Below, piece after piece: positions 7,106-14,752 of a DNA stretch of 17,801 nucleotides. The stretch covers positions 1 through 17,801 of the forward strand of contig CAKSKO010000006.1 of NCBI GenBank assembly GCA_934465125.1, read 5' to 3'. This DNA is from an uncultured Eubacteriales bacterium. Its GTDB lineage: Bacteria > Bacillota > Clostridia > Oscillospirales > Acutalibacteraceae. The stretch's first letter is position 1. Each line of letters begins with the position of its first letter. Both the position numbers and the translations under genes were made by a program. The notes under the pieces were generated by a model. It ran no database searches. It had not been told where the DNA came from and saw nothing but the letters and a program-made list of their open reading frames with translations.

Positions 7106-7978
7106 TTACTTCTGAGTCCCCAGAAAGAACAGCGCAACCGTTCCAGGACCGGAATGAGCGCCGATAACCGGGCCAATCATATGGACTTTGATATCGCGTA
7201 CCTTAAATTTTTGACGTACAAGATCAGCGACATACAATGCGTCTTCTTCGCAATCTCCGTGGCTAATAAAGATAGTCTGTTCCTCTGGATTTGTGCAAGT
7301 TTTCTCCATATGTTCCACGAGATTTGCAAGCGCCTGCTTTCTGCCTCTGACCTTCTGAACAGGGATCAGATGGCCTTCATCGTCGACATGCAATACCGGC
7401 TTAATTCCAAGAGCGGTTCCAACAACAGCGGCAAAAGAAGAAACTCTCCCCCCTCTTTTCAGGTGGAACAGATCATCTACAGTAAACCAATGACAAAGGT
7501 GATTTTTGTTTGTTTCAAGCCAGGAGGCCACCTCGTCGATCGAAGCGCCTGCTTTTTTCTTCGATGCAGCATAGTAGAGCAAAAGCCCCTCACCCATCGA
7601 CGCTGCAAGGGAATCGATAAGAATCAGCTTTCTATCGTGGTATTTTTCACGCAATTCATTTGCGGCGATATTAGCAGAATTAAAGGTCCCGCTTAAACCC
7701 GAAGAAAAAGCGAAATATAAAATATCTTCTCCGTTTTTTAAATATTTTTCAAAACAAGTTAAGAAAGTGTCGACGTTGATCTGAACCGTAGTGGCGCTTT
7801 TCCCACCTCGAATCAGTTCATAAAATTTCTTCCCGCTTAAGTCGCGTTCGTCGGGATAATTGTAATAACTCTTTTCATCAATTAAGAATTGGAGAGGAAG
7901 AATGGTAACATCCATTTCCTCGACCATTTCGGGGGCTAAATCGGTAGTTGAGTCGGAAATAATACGGTAATGATCCAT
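7106..7978 (-). CDS. DegV family fatty-acid-binding protein
   Basis: A 290-residue cytosolic protein of the DegV (FakB-like) family, which binds a fatty acid and, in characterised members, presents it to a fatty-acid kinase for phosphorylation. Family motifs seen are SDSTTDL (8-14), KSATTVQ (60-66), SSGLSGTFN (92-100), FTVDDLFHLKRGGR (about 165-178) and GPVIGAHSGPG near the C-terminus (about 270-280). Length is normal. No kinase gene (FakA type) is nearby, so the partner must be elsewhere. It starts at ATG 7978 with GAGG about 10 bases upstream. Its own promoter lies at 8030-8059, inside a perfect inverted repeat, so regulation independent of the kinase gene upstream is likely. Confidence 0.92.
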   Translation of the reverse strand: MDHYRIISDSTTDLAPEMVEEMDVTILPLQFLIDEKSYYNYPDERDLSGKKFYELIRGGKSATTVQINVDTFLTCFEKYLKNGEDILYFAFSSGLSGTFNSANIAANELREKYHDRKLILIDSLAASMGEGLLLYYAASKKKAGASIDEVASWLETNKNHLCHWFTVDDLFHLKRGGRVSSFAAVVGTALGIKPVLHVDDEGHLIPVQKVRGRKQALANLVEHMEKTCTNPEEQTIFISHGDCEEDALYVADLVRQKFKVRDIKVHMIGPVIGAHSGPGTVALFFLGTQK

Positions 7979-8010
7979 TTTAACTTAACCTCACTCTCGG
8001 GAATTATGCG

Positions 8011-8063
8011 TCAATTGTAATTTTATTCCATTATAACATGAACGAGCATTCTTTTACAATTGA
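8011..8063 (-). promoter_or_regulatory. DegV promoter framed by a 10-bp inverted repeat
   Basis: On the minus strand, TTGTAA (8059-8054) and TATAAT (8035-8030) are separated by 18 bases, and TG precedes the -10 as an extended element. TCAATTGTAA (8011-8020) and its exact reverse complement TTACAATTGA (8054-8063) flank the -10. One arm covers the -35 and the other lies near or just after the expected start of transcription. Arm centres are 43 bases apart, about four helical turns. This arrangement fits a two-site operator with looping, but no regulator is known here. Confidence 0.6.
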
Positions 8064-8179
8064 AAAATGTATCAAAACGTTAAGAATATTTATTGAGTTC
8101 CTATGAAGTTTGCAGAGATAAGATCTTGCTCGATAAGGCTCAATTTATCTTTTTATGAATAGTGTCTCCTCAAGAAAAA

Positions 8180-9028
8180 TTAAATGAGTGAAAGATCCTT
8201 TAAAAACTGAGGAATGTTTTCTTCAAAATTTACGCCGAATCGGCGGTCGGTTCCCGATTCTTTGGTGCGCAAGATCGCGCCGAAGGTAAAATCTACAGCT
8301 AATTGTGTCGCGTCACCCAGAGAAAATCGGTTTAATAGCCCTGCTAAAAGTGCGCTCGCAAAGACGTCCCCGGTTCCGTGGTAGCTGCCCTCTATTTTTA
8401 AGTTGAATGCGTATTCTACACGATCTGTCTTTTTATCGTAACACGCGGCTCCTAGTAAGTGGGGTTGGAACCAAACGCCTGTCAAAACAACCTTCTGACA
8501 TCCAAGCGTTGCCAAGCTTTTTAACAGATCCTCAATATATTTTCTAGTATAAGGGCCTTCTTTGTATTCTCGTCCGAGCATCATAGAGGCTTCCGTTAAA
8601 TTTGGAACGATGATATCGGCTTTCGCGGCGAGTTTCGTCATCCCGGAGGCCATTTCTTTTGTATAAATTGAGTAAAGCTCTCCATTGTCTGCCATGCAGG
8701 GATCAACCATGATTAAAGTGTCTTCGCTTTTTAAAAGATTAAAAATATTTGAAACGATATCGATTTGCGCAAACGATCCCAAAAAACCTGTGTAGATAGA
8801 ATCAAAATGAAGGTTTAAAGACTTCCAATGCTCTGCAAAAGGGAGCATATCCTCCGTTAGGTCACGATACGTAAACCCTTCGAATCCCCCGGTATGCGTT
8901 GATAATACGGCGGTCGGGATCACAGAGGTTTCAATTCCTGCTGCAGATAGGATAGGAAGCGCAACGGTTAAAGAGCATTTTCCAAATCCTGAGATATCGT
9001 GAATAGCGGCAACTCGTTTTTGTAACAT
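8180..9028 (-). CDS. Pyridoxal/pyridoxamine kinase (PdxK/PdxY-like)
   Basis: A 282-residue ribokinase-fold enzyme that phosphorylates a B6 vitamer (pyridoxal, pyridoxamine or pyridoxine) with ATP to feed PLP salvage. Visible features are the N-terminal ISGFGKCSLT (12-21) typical of the PdxK/ThiD superfamily, VDPCMAD (108-114), PNLTEA (about 142-147) and the ATP/anion-hole motif GTGD (218-221) with catalytic Asp221. The TGVWF segment (about 184-188) and overall length match clostridial pyridoxamine kinases. A ThiD-type hydroxymethylpyrimidine kinase is less likely, since no thiamine genes are near. It starts at ATG 9028 with AAGGATG upstream. A long leader precedes it. Confidence 0.88.
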   Translation of the reverse strand: MLQKRVAAIHDISGFGKCSLTVALPILSAAGIETSVIPTAVLSTHTGGFEGFTYRDLTEDMLPFAEHWKSLNLHFDSIYTGFLGSFAQIDIVSNIFNLLKSEDTLIMVDPCMADNGELYSIYTKEMASGMTKLAAKADIIVPNLTEASMMLGREYKEGPYTRKYIEDLLKSLATLGCQKVVLTGVWFQPHLLGAACYDKKTDRVEYAFNLKIEGSYHGTGDVFASALLAGLLNRFSLGDATQLAVDFTFGAILRTKESGTDRRFGVNFEENIPQFLKDLSLI

Positions 9029-9290
9029 AATCTATCATCCTTCTTTCCATTGAGTAAAGCGCAGTATAAAATTCTGCGACAAATCTTGCTGCAACAGCAG
9101 CGGTGCGCGAAGCGACCAGCCTCCAGATAACAGCAATAAATATCGTAATATTTGCCGATAAAAGCACTTTTTGGTTCATAATTTTTATGATACTACACCT
9201 GTGGTAGGCGAACCAAGCAAGCTCCTTTCTGTTGCCAAACCGGACGGGGACAATCTCGCAAAAGCACCCGCGTTAGAGCCTCTCTGCCGA
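9029..9290 (-). other. Long, possibly structured leader of the kinase gene
   Basis: A transcript from the promoter at 9292-9297 would carry about 255 nt before the kinase ATG. Small hairpins can be drawn, among them CGCAG/CTGCG at 9060-9078 and GCTGC/GCAGC at about 9087-9100, plus a bulged ACG-GGG/CCC-CGT pairing near 9243-9273. I compared it by eye with common riboswitches, the T-box, 6S and SRP RNAs and found no match. No T-tract terminator is visible inside. A frame of 82 codons (9179-8931) crosses it but has no ribosome site and overlaps the kinase start. Confidence 0.35.
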
Positions 9291-9291
9291 T

Positions 9292-9300
9292 ATTATACCA
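9292..9300 (-). promoter_or_regulatory. Extended -10 element for the kinase transcript
   Basis: On the minus strand the sequence reads TGGTATAAT, an ideal extended -10. No good -35 lies 16-18 bases upstream, so recognition would depend on the extended element. Confidence 0.5.
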
Positions 9301-9475
9301 TGTTTTGTTAAAGAAATGATAGGGTGAGCAAAAAAATTTCAAGTTAGCAGATCATCAATAGAGAATTAGACGATGGATATGATCGAAAGAAAAAACGATT
9401 CCATCCAGTTATAAAAACAAAGAAAAAGAAAAAATGACAAAATAGTGAAATTTACAGTGTTACAATTAGATTCGT
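9301..9475. other. A-rich spacer without recognised genes
   Basis: This stretch lies between the kinase promoter and the stop codon of the beta-helix protein gene. It is AT-rich with several A runs. I see no convincing open frame, hairpin terminator or repeat in it. Confidence 0.5.
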
Positions 9476-10144
9476 TCAGCGTTTAGAAACAATAGACTCT
9501 TTTGCTTTATAAATACTATTTTCCGGAACAAAACCGCGAACCATCGAAAGTGGATAAATGGTGCTATTTCTAGCGACAACTGTCCCGGGGTTCAATACGC
9601 AGTTGCATCCAACTTCTACTTTGTCGCCGAGGATTGCGCCGAATTTTTTTAGGTTTGTTTCAATTTTCTCTGATCCATAGATTGTGGTGACGAGTGTCTC
9701 ATCAGATTTTACATTCGAAGTAATCGAACCTGCACCCATATGCGCCTTGTATCCTAAAATGGAATCGCCTACATAATTGTAATGCGGAACTTGTACGAAG
9801 TCGAACAGCACCACATTTTTTAGCTCCACCGAATTCCCAACAACAGCATGCTCTCCGACGATCGCATTTGAGCGGATAAATGCGCAATGTCGGATTTCAG
9901 CATGTTTTCCAATAATTGCTGGACCACCGATAAAAGCCGTCGGCGCAACGGATGCACTTCTTGCAATCCAGATATTGTCGCCTCTTTTTTCATACTCCTC
10001 TTCGGATAAAGTTTTTCCGAGCTCTAAGATGAAAGAACCAATTCGGGGCAGTACCTCCCATGCATAGGTGATATCTTGAAAAAGGTCTTTTGCAATTGTT
10101 TTGGTTAAATCAAGAATAGAATTTGTACAAAGCGTCGTATTCAT
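9476..10144 (-). CDS. Left-handed beta-helix (hexapeptide repeat) protein, GlmU-like
   Basis: A 222-residue protein dominated by imperfect hexapeptide repeats, for example IWIARSASVAPTAFI and GGPAIIGKHAEIRHC (about residues 58-88), then IVGEHAVVGNSVELKNVVLF (about 95-114), and again after GYKAHMGAGSITSN (about 141-154). These build a left-handed beta-helix as in the C-terminal acetyltransferase half of GlmU. The N-terminal nucleotidyltransferase domain of GlmU is absent, replaced by about 55 mostly helical residues, so it is not a full GlmU. It is probably a sugar-phosphate nucleotidyl/acyltransferase-related enzyme of unknown substrate. It starts at ATG 10144 with GGAGG about 6 bases upstream, divergent from the gtrA-proBA unit. 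Confidence 0.8.
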   Translation of the reverse strand: MNTTLCTNSILDLTKTIAKDLFQDITYAWEVLPRIGSFILELGKTLSEEEYEKRGDNIWIARSASVAPTAFIGGPAIIGKHAEIRHCAFIRSNAIVGEHAVVGNSVELKNVVLFDFVQVPHYNYVGDSILGYKAHMGAGSITSNVKSDETLVTTIYGSEKIETNLKKFGAILGDKVEVGCNCVLNPGTVVARNSTIYPLSMVRGFVPENSIYKAKESIVSKR

Positions 10145-10309
10145 TTTCTTCCTCCGATTATTTTGGCTTTATTTTTTATTTGTTTTCCTTTTTATACAGT
10201 CAAACGAAACTGAAAATTATTTTTATGATAACGTCAGATAGGGCAGAAGTCAACAACATAGAAAAAGCGAAGGAAAGAAACGGTGCACTCTGTTTCTCTT
10301 AATAGAACA

Positions 10310-10338
10310 TTGCACATTATTAAACGAGGTGTTAAAAT
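10310..10338 (+). promoter_or_regulatory. Promoter for the gtrA-proBA unit
   Basis: TTGCAC (10310-10315) and TAAAAT (10333-10338) are separated by 17 bases, with good matches at the key positions. Transcription would start near 10345, about 26 bases before the GtrA ATG. No T-box or other leader structure fits in so short a leader. Confidence 0.6.
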
Positions 10339-10370
10339 AAAGATAGAAAAAATTTCTTAAGGAAAAGGAC

Positions 10371-10829
10371 ATGAAGACGATAAAAAAGTTTTTGAATACG
10401 GCAGTTAACAAAGAAACAATTCTATATATAGTGTTTGGAATTTTAACGACGATAATTAATATTGTTGCATCAACGCTTTGTTATCAGAATCTTCCGGTTT
10501 CGTCACCGGAACTTCTCGATATGTCGGCAAACTGTGTCGGGTGGATTTTGGCGGTATTGTTTGCGTTTATCACAAACAAGCTGTTTGTTTTTGAAAGCCG
10601 AAATAAAAAGGGAACAGCTGTTCTCACAGAGCTTTTGCTGTTTGTTGCGGCGAGACTGTTTTCTTTGGGAATGGAACTGTTTTTCATGTATCTTTTGGTT
10701 GACCTTTTCCATAGAGACTATGTTTGGTCAAAGATACTAATGAATGTTGTTGTAGTCATTCTTAATTATCTTTTCAGCAAGCTGTTTATCTTTAAAAAGG
10801 ATTCAAATGAAACGACGGAAGAAACTTAA
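10371..10829 (+). CDS. GtrA family membrane protein
   Basis: A 152-residue protein with four predicted transmembrane helices in the GtrA arrangement: ILYIVFGILTTIINIVAST (about 17-35), then VGWILAVLFAFITNKLFVFES (about 56-76, with the family's NKLFVF motif), a third helix in LFSLGMELFFMYLLV (about 95-110) and a last one in NVVVVILNYLFSKLFIFK (about 124-142). GtrA-like proteins are linked to moving polyprenyl-linked sugars across the membrane for cell-surface glycosylation; its partner glycosyltransferase is not in this window. It starts at ATG 10371 with AAGGA at 10359-10363. proB follows after 29 bases, with no terminator between, so they are probably co-transcribed. Confidence 0.88.
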   Translation: MKTIKKFLNTAVNKETILYIVFGILTTIINIVASTLCYQNLPVSSPELLDMSANCVGWILAVLFAFITNKLFVFESRNKKGTAVLTELLLFVAARLFSLGMELFFMYLLVDLFHRDYVWSKILMNVVVVILNYLFSKLFIFKKDSNETTEET

Positions 10830-10858
10830 AGTAGGGATATAAAAGGAGCGTTTAAAGG

Positions 10859-11665
10859 ATGCGAGCAAAACGGGTGGTAATAAAAGTTGGGACGTCAACA
10901 CTTACGTATGAAAACGGAACATTAAATCTGCGCAGGATTGAAAGTCTTTGTAAGGTACTAAGCGATCTGAAAAACTCCGGCAAAGAGGTGATTTTAGTTA
11001 GCTCCGGCGCAATTGGCGTCGGGATGGGAAAGTTGGGACTTGAGCAAAAACCGAAAGAAATCGAAAGAAAGCAGGCATTAGCAGCAATTGGGCAATGTGA
11101 ATTGATGTTTATTTACGATAAATTGTTTGGGGAATATAACCAAACAGTCGCGCAGGTGCTTTTGACGAGAGATGTAATCGATAATCCTCATTCCAAGAAG
11201 AATGTCATCAATACGTTTGAGATGTTGCTGTCGATGGGAATAATCCCAGTTGTGAACGAAAACGATACAGTGGCGACAGATGAATTAGACAGCATGAATT
11301 TTGGGGAAAATGATACACTTTCTGCGATTGTGGCAAAAATCGTCGGAGCGGAACTGTTGATTATTTTAACTGATTTTGACGGGCTCTACGAAGAAGACCC
11401 CAGAAAAAATCCGAACGCAGGAAAGATTGACGAAGTCAATCAGATCGACGATAAGATTCGTTCCATTGCAGGGCGTTCCGGGTCCAGCAGGGGAACTGGT
11501 GGGATGAGTACAAAAGTTTCCGCGGCGTTTATAGCGAATCAGGCGGGGATCGACTGTTGTGTCATGAGTGGACAAAACCCGAAAAGCCTTTATCGTTTGT
11601 TTGATGATAAACATCCGGGGACGATTTTTAAGGCGCATGGTAAGTCAGATAAAAACATAAGGTAA
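10859..11665 (+). CDS. proB: Glutamate 5-kinase
   Basis: A 268-residue cytosolic enzyme for the first step of proline synthesis: ATP-dependent phosphorylation of L-glutamate to glutamyl 5-phosphate. The amino-acid-kinase fold is clear, with VVIKVGTSTLT (6-16), VSSGAIGVGMG (47-57), VVNENDTV (132-139), LTDFDGLYEEDPR (170-182) and GTGGMSTK (212-219). It is the short form that ends after the kinase domain, without the PUA domain of E. coli ProB. It starts at ATG 10859 with AAGGAG about 10 bases upstream, and proA follows after 30 bases. ProB is normally feedback-inhibited by proline; I see no transcriptional control element directly before it. Confidence 0.97.
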   Translation: MRAKRVVIKVGTSTLTYENGTLNLRRIESLCKVLSDLKNSGKEVILVSSGAIGVGMGKLGLEQKPKEIERKQALAAIGQCELMFIYDKLFGEYNQTVAQVLLTRDVIDNPHSKKNVINTFEMLLSMGIIPVVNENDTVATDELDSMNFGENDTLSAIVAKIVGAELLIILTDFDGLYEEDPRKNPNAGKIDEVNQIDDKIRSIAGRSGSSRGTGGMSTKVSAAFIANQAGIDCCVMSGQNPKSLYRLFDDKHPGTIFKAHGKSDKNIR

Positions 11666-11695
11666 AAAGCCAAATTTGAGGAGGTTGGAGATTGT

Positions 11696-12940
11696 ATGGA
11701 GATATTACAGCAGATGGGTAAAAAAGCAAAAGAAGCGGCAAGAGTGCTTTCTGTTTTATCGGGCGAAAAGGATGACGCTTTAAAGCGGATTGCGGATGCA
11801 TTGCTTTTTCATAAAGAAACGATTAAAAAAGCAAATGAGATCGATCTAAAAAACGGAAAAGAGGCGGGATTAAGCAAAGCGATGCTGGATCGTCTCGCGT
11901 TAAATGATGAAAGAATCAAGGGGATAGCGAATGGAATTTGTGAAGTTGCTGCGCTTTCAGACCCGATAGGGAAAGTACTCGATGGCAACCGAGCAAAAAA
12001 TGGACTTCAGATCACGAAAGTCAGAGTGCCGTTGGGAGTTATTGGAATCATCTATGAAGCAAGACCAAATGTAACAGCTGATGCAGCGGCACTCTGCTTA
12101 AAATCAGGAAATGCAGTGATTCTTCGTGGTGGGAAGGAAGCGATTCATTCAAATCAGGCGATCGCTCAGGTAATGCGAGATGCTCTAAAAGAAACAAAGA
12201 TCCCTGTTGACTGCATCCAATTGATTGAAGATACCTCAAGGGCATCTTCCGTGGGCCTGATGGAGCTTACTGGTTATCTCGATGTTTTAATCCCAAGGGG
12301 GGGAGCGGGTTTGATTCGCGCTGTGGTGGAACATGCGAAAGTCCCTGTGATTGAGACCGGTGTGGGGAACTGCCATGTTTTTGTCGACGAAAGCGCCGAC
12401 ATTGAGATGGCATCGTCGATTATCGATAATGGAAAAACGTCGCGTCCGTCTGTCTGTAACGCGCTGGAAACGCTTCTTGTCCATAAATCGATCGCGGAGA
12501 AAGCGCTGCCTGTGATTCAAAAAAAGCTTAGTGAAAAGAACGTTGAGCTGCGCGGCTGCAAAAAGACGATAGAGATTCTCGGAGAATCGGTTAAAGAGGC
12601 AACACAAGAGGATTATGAAAACGAATTCCTCGATTATATTTTAGCGATAAAAGTTGTTTCAGATCTAAACGAAGCGATTGACCATATCGCGACCTATTCA
12701 AGCGGACACAGCGAGGTAATTGTTACAAAAAGCTACGAAAACGCAAGAGAGTTTACAAGCAGGGTGGATTCCGCAGCGGTATATGTCAACGCGTCCACGC
12801 GTTTTACAGACGGAGGTCAGTTCGGACTCGGTGCGGAGATCGGGATCTCAACGCAAAAGTTGCACGCCAGAGGGCCGATGGGACTCAATGAATTAACATC
12901 GACGAAATTTATTATCCATGGAGATGGACAAATCAGATAA
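11696..12940 (+). CDS. proA: Glutamate-5-semialdehyde dehydrogenase (gamma-glutamyl phosphate reductase)
   Basis: A 414-residue aldehyde-dehydrogenase-superfamily enzyme that reduces glutamyl 5-phosphate to glutamate 5-semialdehyde with NADPH, the second step of proline synthesis. Diagnostic segments are VPLGVIGIIYEARPNVTADA (111-130), LRGGKEA (about 143-149), PRGGAGLI (200-207), VPVIETGVGNCHVFVD (216-231) and SRPSVCNALETLLVH (249-263) with catalytic Cys254. Length is normal and the frame intact. It starts at ATG 11696 with AGGAGG about 11 bases upstream. It works directly with ProB, which it follows; the final enzyme of the pathway, ProC, is not encoded in the window. Confidence 0.97.
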   Translation: MEILQQMGKKAKEAARVLSVLSGEKDDALKRIADALLFHKETIKKANEIDLKNGKEAGLSKAMLDRLALNDERIKGIANGICEVAALSDPIGKVLDGNRAKNGLQITKVRVPLGVIGIIYEARPNVTADAAALCLKSGNAVILRGGKEAIHSNQAIAQVMRDALKETKIPVDCIQLIEDTSRASSVGLMELTGYLDVLIPRGGAGLIRAVVEHAKVPVIETGVGNCHVFVDESADIEMASSIIDNGKTSRPSVCNALETLLVHKSIAEKALPVIQKKLSEKNVELRGCKKTIEILGESVKEATQEDYENEFLDYILAIKVVSDLNEAIDHIATYSSGHSEVIVTKSYENAREFTSRVDSAAVYVNASTRFTDGGQFGLGAEIGISTQKLHARGPMGLNELTSTKFIIHGDGQIR

Positions 12941-12951
12941 GGGTGTGTTTT

Positions 12952-13902
12952 ATGCCGAACAAAACAGATCATGAGAAAGCAGAGCCAATCGCTTCCTTTT
13001 CAGTCGATTACCGCGACGACGCTAAAACTATACCGGTAATAAAAGCAAAAGAACAGAAAAAAAGAAAACCAAAGAATACAGAAGAACAAACCCTCGAGGA
13101 GTTTTTTGTAGAAAGGCAGCTGCGGCCACTTCCCCCGGAGCGGGAAGTGCCGAGAGAGGAAGGGTACGAACAAGTTGCCAGCAAAGAAAAGCGGCAAAGG
13201 CAAGAAAAAGAACCTGTTACCGTTTCAGTACCTCCACTCGAGGAATCGTTCTCGGAAGAAGCGAGAAAAGGGAAACCTTCTATCAGCAAGGGAGTATTTT
13301 TTCTTCTTTTGGCGCTCGCGTTGGTGGTTTCTTTCGTAGCATTTTTTGAGAAGGATTCACTAATGCCGCTGAATAGTGCAGCAAAACTCAAGGAGTTTGA
13401 TTCATTTTTGGTGCCCGTTGTGATGCAGGATCCAGAGTCGTTCCAAAAAATTGAAGAAGTAGATCCGCAGATGATTATGACGGCGGGGATTTGGAGAGCA
13501 ATCTTATCGAAACCGGATCACTACTACGATCAGTTTGATGACAGAGGAAGGACGGTTGTTCCATTTTCAGATGTAGATGCAGCTTGTAAGGAGCTGTTTG
13601 GACCGTCTTATGATCTACCGATGAAAAAGCCGCAGCAAACCTTTTATGAACTCGATACGCAGAAACAGGAGTTTTATGTTGTCCCGCATAGCAACCACAA
13701 TACCTATCTTCCCTATACACAAAAAGCATCGCGCCGAGATGGGAACATCTATTTGCTAGTAGGGTATGTATCACCAGATGATCCAACAAGAACAGATCCC
13801 GATAGCGCCACAAAAACCCCGGTGCCTGAAAAGACAAAGGAATTTATTCTATCAGAACAAAACGATGGATTTTATTATATTTTATCGCTTCGTGATGTGT
13901 AG
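12952..13902 (+). CDS. Single-pass membrane protein of unknown function behind proA
   Basis: I do not recognise this 316-residue protein. The first 110 residues are very charged, rich in Lys/Glu/Arg and probably disordered and cytoplasmic. One transmembrane helix follows, GVFFLLLALALVVSFVAFF (114-132), then an extracytoplasmic domain of about 185 residues with YYDQFDDRGRTVVPFSDVDA (from about 191) and many aromatic residues. The tail before the last strands is Pro/Thr/Asp-rich (PDDPTRTDPDSATKTPVPEK), like a linker. The start chosen is ATG 12952, with AAGGGTG at 12939-12945 overlapping the proA stop; a GTG at 12943 in the same frame is unlikely. The 11-base gap to proA implies co-transcription and perhaps coupled translation. 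It could be a cell-envelope or septal protein. Confidence 0.7.
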   Translation: MPNKTDHEKAEPIASFSVDYRDDAKTIPVIKAKEQKKRKPKNTEEQTLEEFFVERQLRPLPPEREVPREEGYEQVASKEKRQRQEKEPVTVSVPPLEESFSEEARKGKPSISKGVFFLLLALALVVSFVAFFEKDSLMPLNSAAKLKEFDSFLVPVVMQDPESFQKIEEVDPQMIMTAGIWRAILSKPDHYYDQFDDRGRTVVPFSDVDAACKELFGPSYDLPMKKPQQTFYELDTQKQEFYVVPHSNHNTYLPYTQKASRRDGNIYLLVGYVSPDDPTRTDPDSATKTPVPEKTKEFILSEQNDGFYYILSLRDV

Positions 13903-13931
13903 GAGTACTCAACGAAAAGCAGCAAATTAAT

Positions 13932-13970
13932 AAAAAGGCCAAAGTCTCCCGAATGGGATGACTTTGGCAG
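13932..13970. terminator. Terminator between convergent units
   Basis: GCCAAAGTC plus TCCC (13938-13950) pairs with GGGA and GACTTTGGC (13955-13968) with one bulged T and a GAAT loop. The minus strand reads TTTTTATTA after the stem, a good T tract for the three-gene cassette. On the plus strand only ATTTAT follows, so it is weaker for the unit ending at 13902. Confidence 0.8.
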
Positions 13971-13982
13971 ATTTATGCTAGC

Positions 13983-14390
13983 TTACATCATCAGATACAT
14001 CAACGCTAGGATTAGGCTGGTATCGGCTTCTTCGCCGACGAGAATTAAAATTAGCAGAAGGATCAGATTTCGTTCGCTGTCTTTCATGATGGAGGCAAAG
14101 ATATCTGTTATCATATCGCTTTTTCCTGCGGAATGGTGAGATGGAGGACTATGTACCGCAGGGGAAGAAGGGGGACTTTCTTTTTGGGCATTATGATGAG
14201 ACTCTTTTTGGGGTTCAGTTTCCCTAGAAGAATTCTGGTGCTGCTGCCCCTGAGAAGGATGCTTCTGTTCTGGTACATGTTGCTTTCCCTCAAGGCTCAT
14301 TTTTGCACGAGACTGCATTTCCTGAACGCGTCTGATTGCTTCCTGCTGCATTTTTTGCATATCATTGGCATTTTCATGTGTATTTTTCAT
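13983..14390 (-). CDS. Unknown small protein C of a three-gene cassette; His/Pro/Gln-rich linker and hydrophobic tail
   Basis: A 135-residue protein without recognised domain. Residues 8-35 look like an amphipathic helix (DMQKMQQEAIRRVQEMQSRA). Residues 36-90 are low complexity, rich in Gln, His, Pro, Ser and Glu, with several His pairs. The last 45 residues are strongly hydrophobic: SERNLILLLILILVGE (103-118) and TSLILALMYLMM (124-135) could be two short membrane helices or a helical hairpin joined by a GEEAD turn. It starts at ATG 14390 with GAGGTGA directly upstream, 8 bases behind the middle gene of the cassette. The composition suggests a peripheral or tail-anchored membrane protein. Confidence 0.7.
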   Translation of the reverse strand: MKNTHENANDMQKMQQEAIRRVQEMQSRAKMSLEGKQHVPEQKHPSQGQQHQNSSRETEPQKESHHNAQKESPPSSPAVHSPPSHHSAGKSDMITDIFASIMKDSERNLILLLILILVGEEADTSLILALMYLMM

Positions 14391-14398
14391 GTTTCACC

Positions 14399-14749
14399 TC
14401 AAAAAATGCCCTGCTGCTTTAAAAGAGGAAGAATTTTAAACATCTGCATCATTCGGATTGATTCGTCGAGCTTTGCTTTTCGTTTGTCTGAGAGCAGAGG
14501 ACGCAGCGCATGCAACAATCTGGTGCTGTCATCCTCCTGATTGATCGATGAAAGCAGAGGCATTAGTTTCATCATCATCTTCATCATATCTGCGGGAACC
14601 GCAGACGAATCGCCCCCGAGGGGCGGTTTGGGTTCCTCTTTTTTTGGTTTATCGGGCGCTACACCAAGCAGGCCGGATAAACCCTTAATCTGTTCGAGTG
14701 CTTCTGGGTTGTTAAGCAGTTCGCCCAGTTTGCCTGCAAGGTCATCCAT
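14399..14749 (-). CDS. Unknown small Met-rich helical protein B of a three-gene cassette
   Basis: A 116-residue protein I cannot assign. The N-terminal helix reads LAGKLGELLNNPEALEQIKG, followed by LSGLLGVAP. Then comes a Lys/Pro/Glu-rich linker (about 32-48) and a methionine-rich helix with MMKMMMKLMPLLSSI (about 55-70). The C-terminal half has LLHALRPLLSDKRKAKLDES (about 78-98) and RMMQMFKILPLLKQQGIF at the end. There is no signal peptide and no clear membrane segment; the pattern is of short amphipathic helices suited to protein-protein packing. It starts at ATG 14749 with GGGGAG overlapping the end of the upstream gene, 3 bases after its stop, so translation is likely coupled. Confidence 0.72.
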   Translation of the reverse strand: MDDLAGKLGELLNNPEALEQIKGLSGLLGVAPDKPKKEEPKPPLGGDSSAVPADMMKMMMKLMPLLSSINQEDDSTRLLHALRPLLSDKRKAKLDESIRMMQMFKILPLLKQQGIF

Positions 14750-14752
14750 TGA

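Noticed and set aside
7154..7696. 180-codon plus-strand frame inside the DegV gene
   Set aside because: It is antisense to a well-supported DegV coding region, has no ribosome site and no recognisable motif.
8092..8144. Bulged inverted repeat ATTGAG/CTCAAT between the kinase and DegV genes
   Set aside because: Only six clean base pairs with a long loop and no T tract in the direction of the kinase transcript, so not supported as a terminator.
8931..9179. 82-codon frame between the kinase and its promoter, on the minus strand
   Set aside because: No ribosome site before its ATG, it overlaps the kinase gene by about 100 bases in another frame, and the translation does not resemble a protein family.
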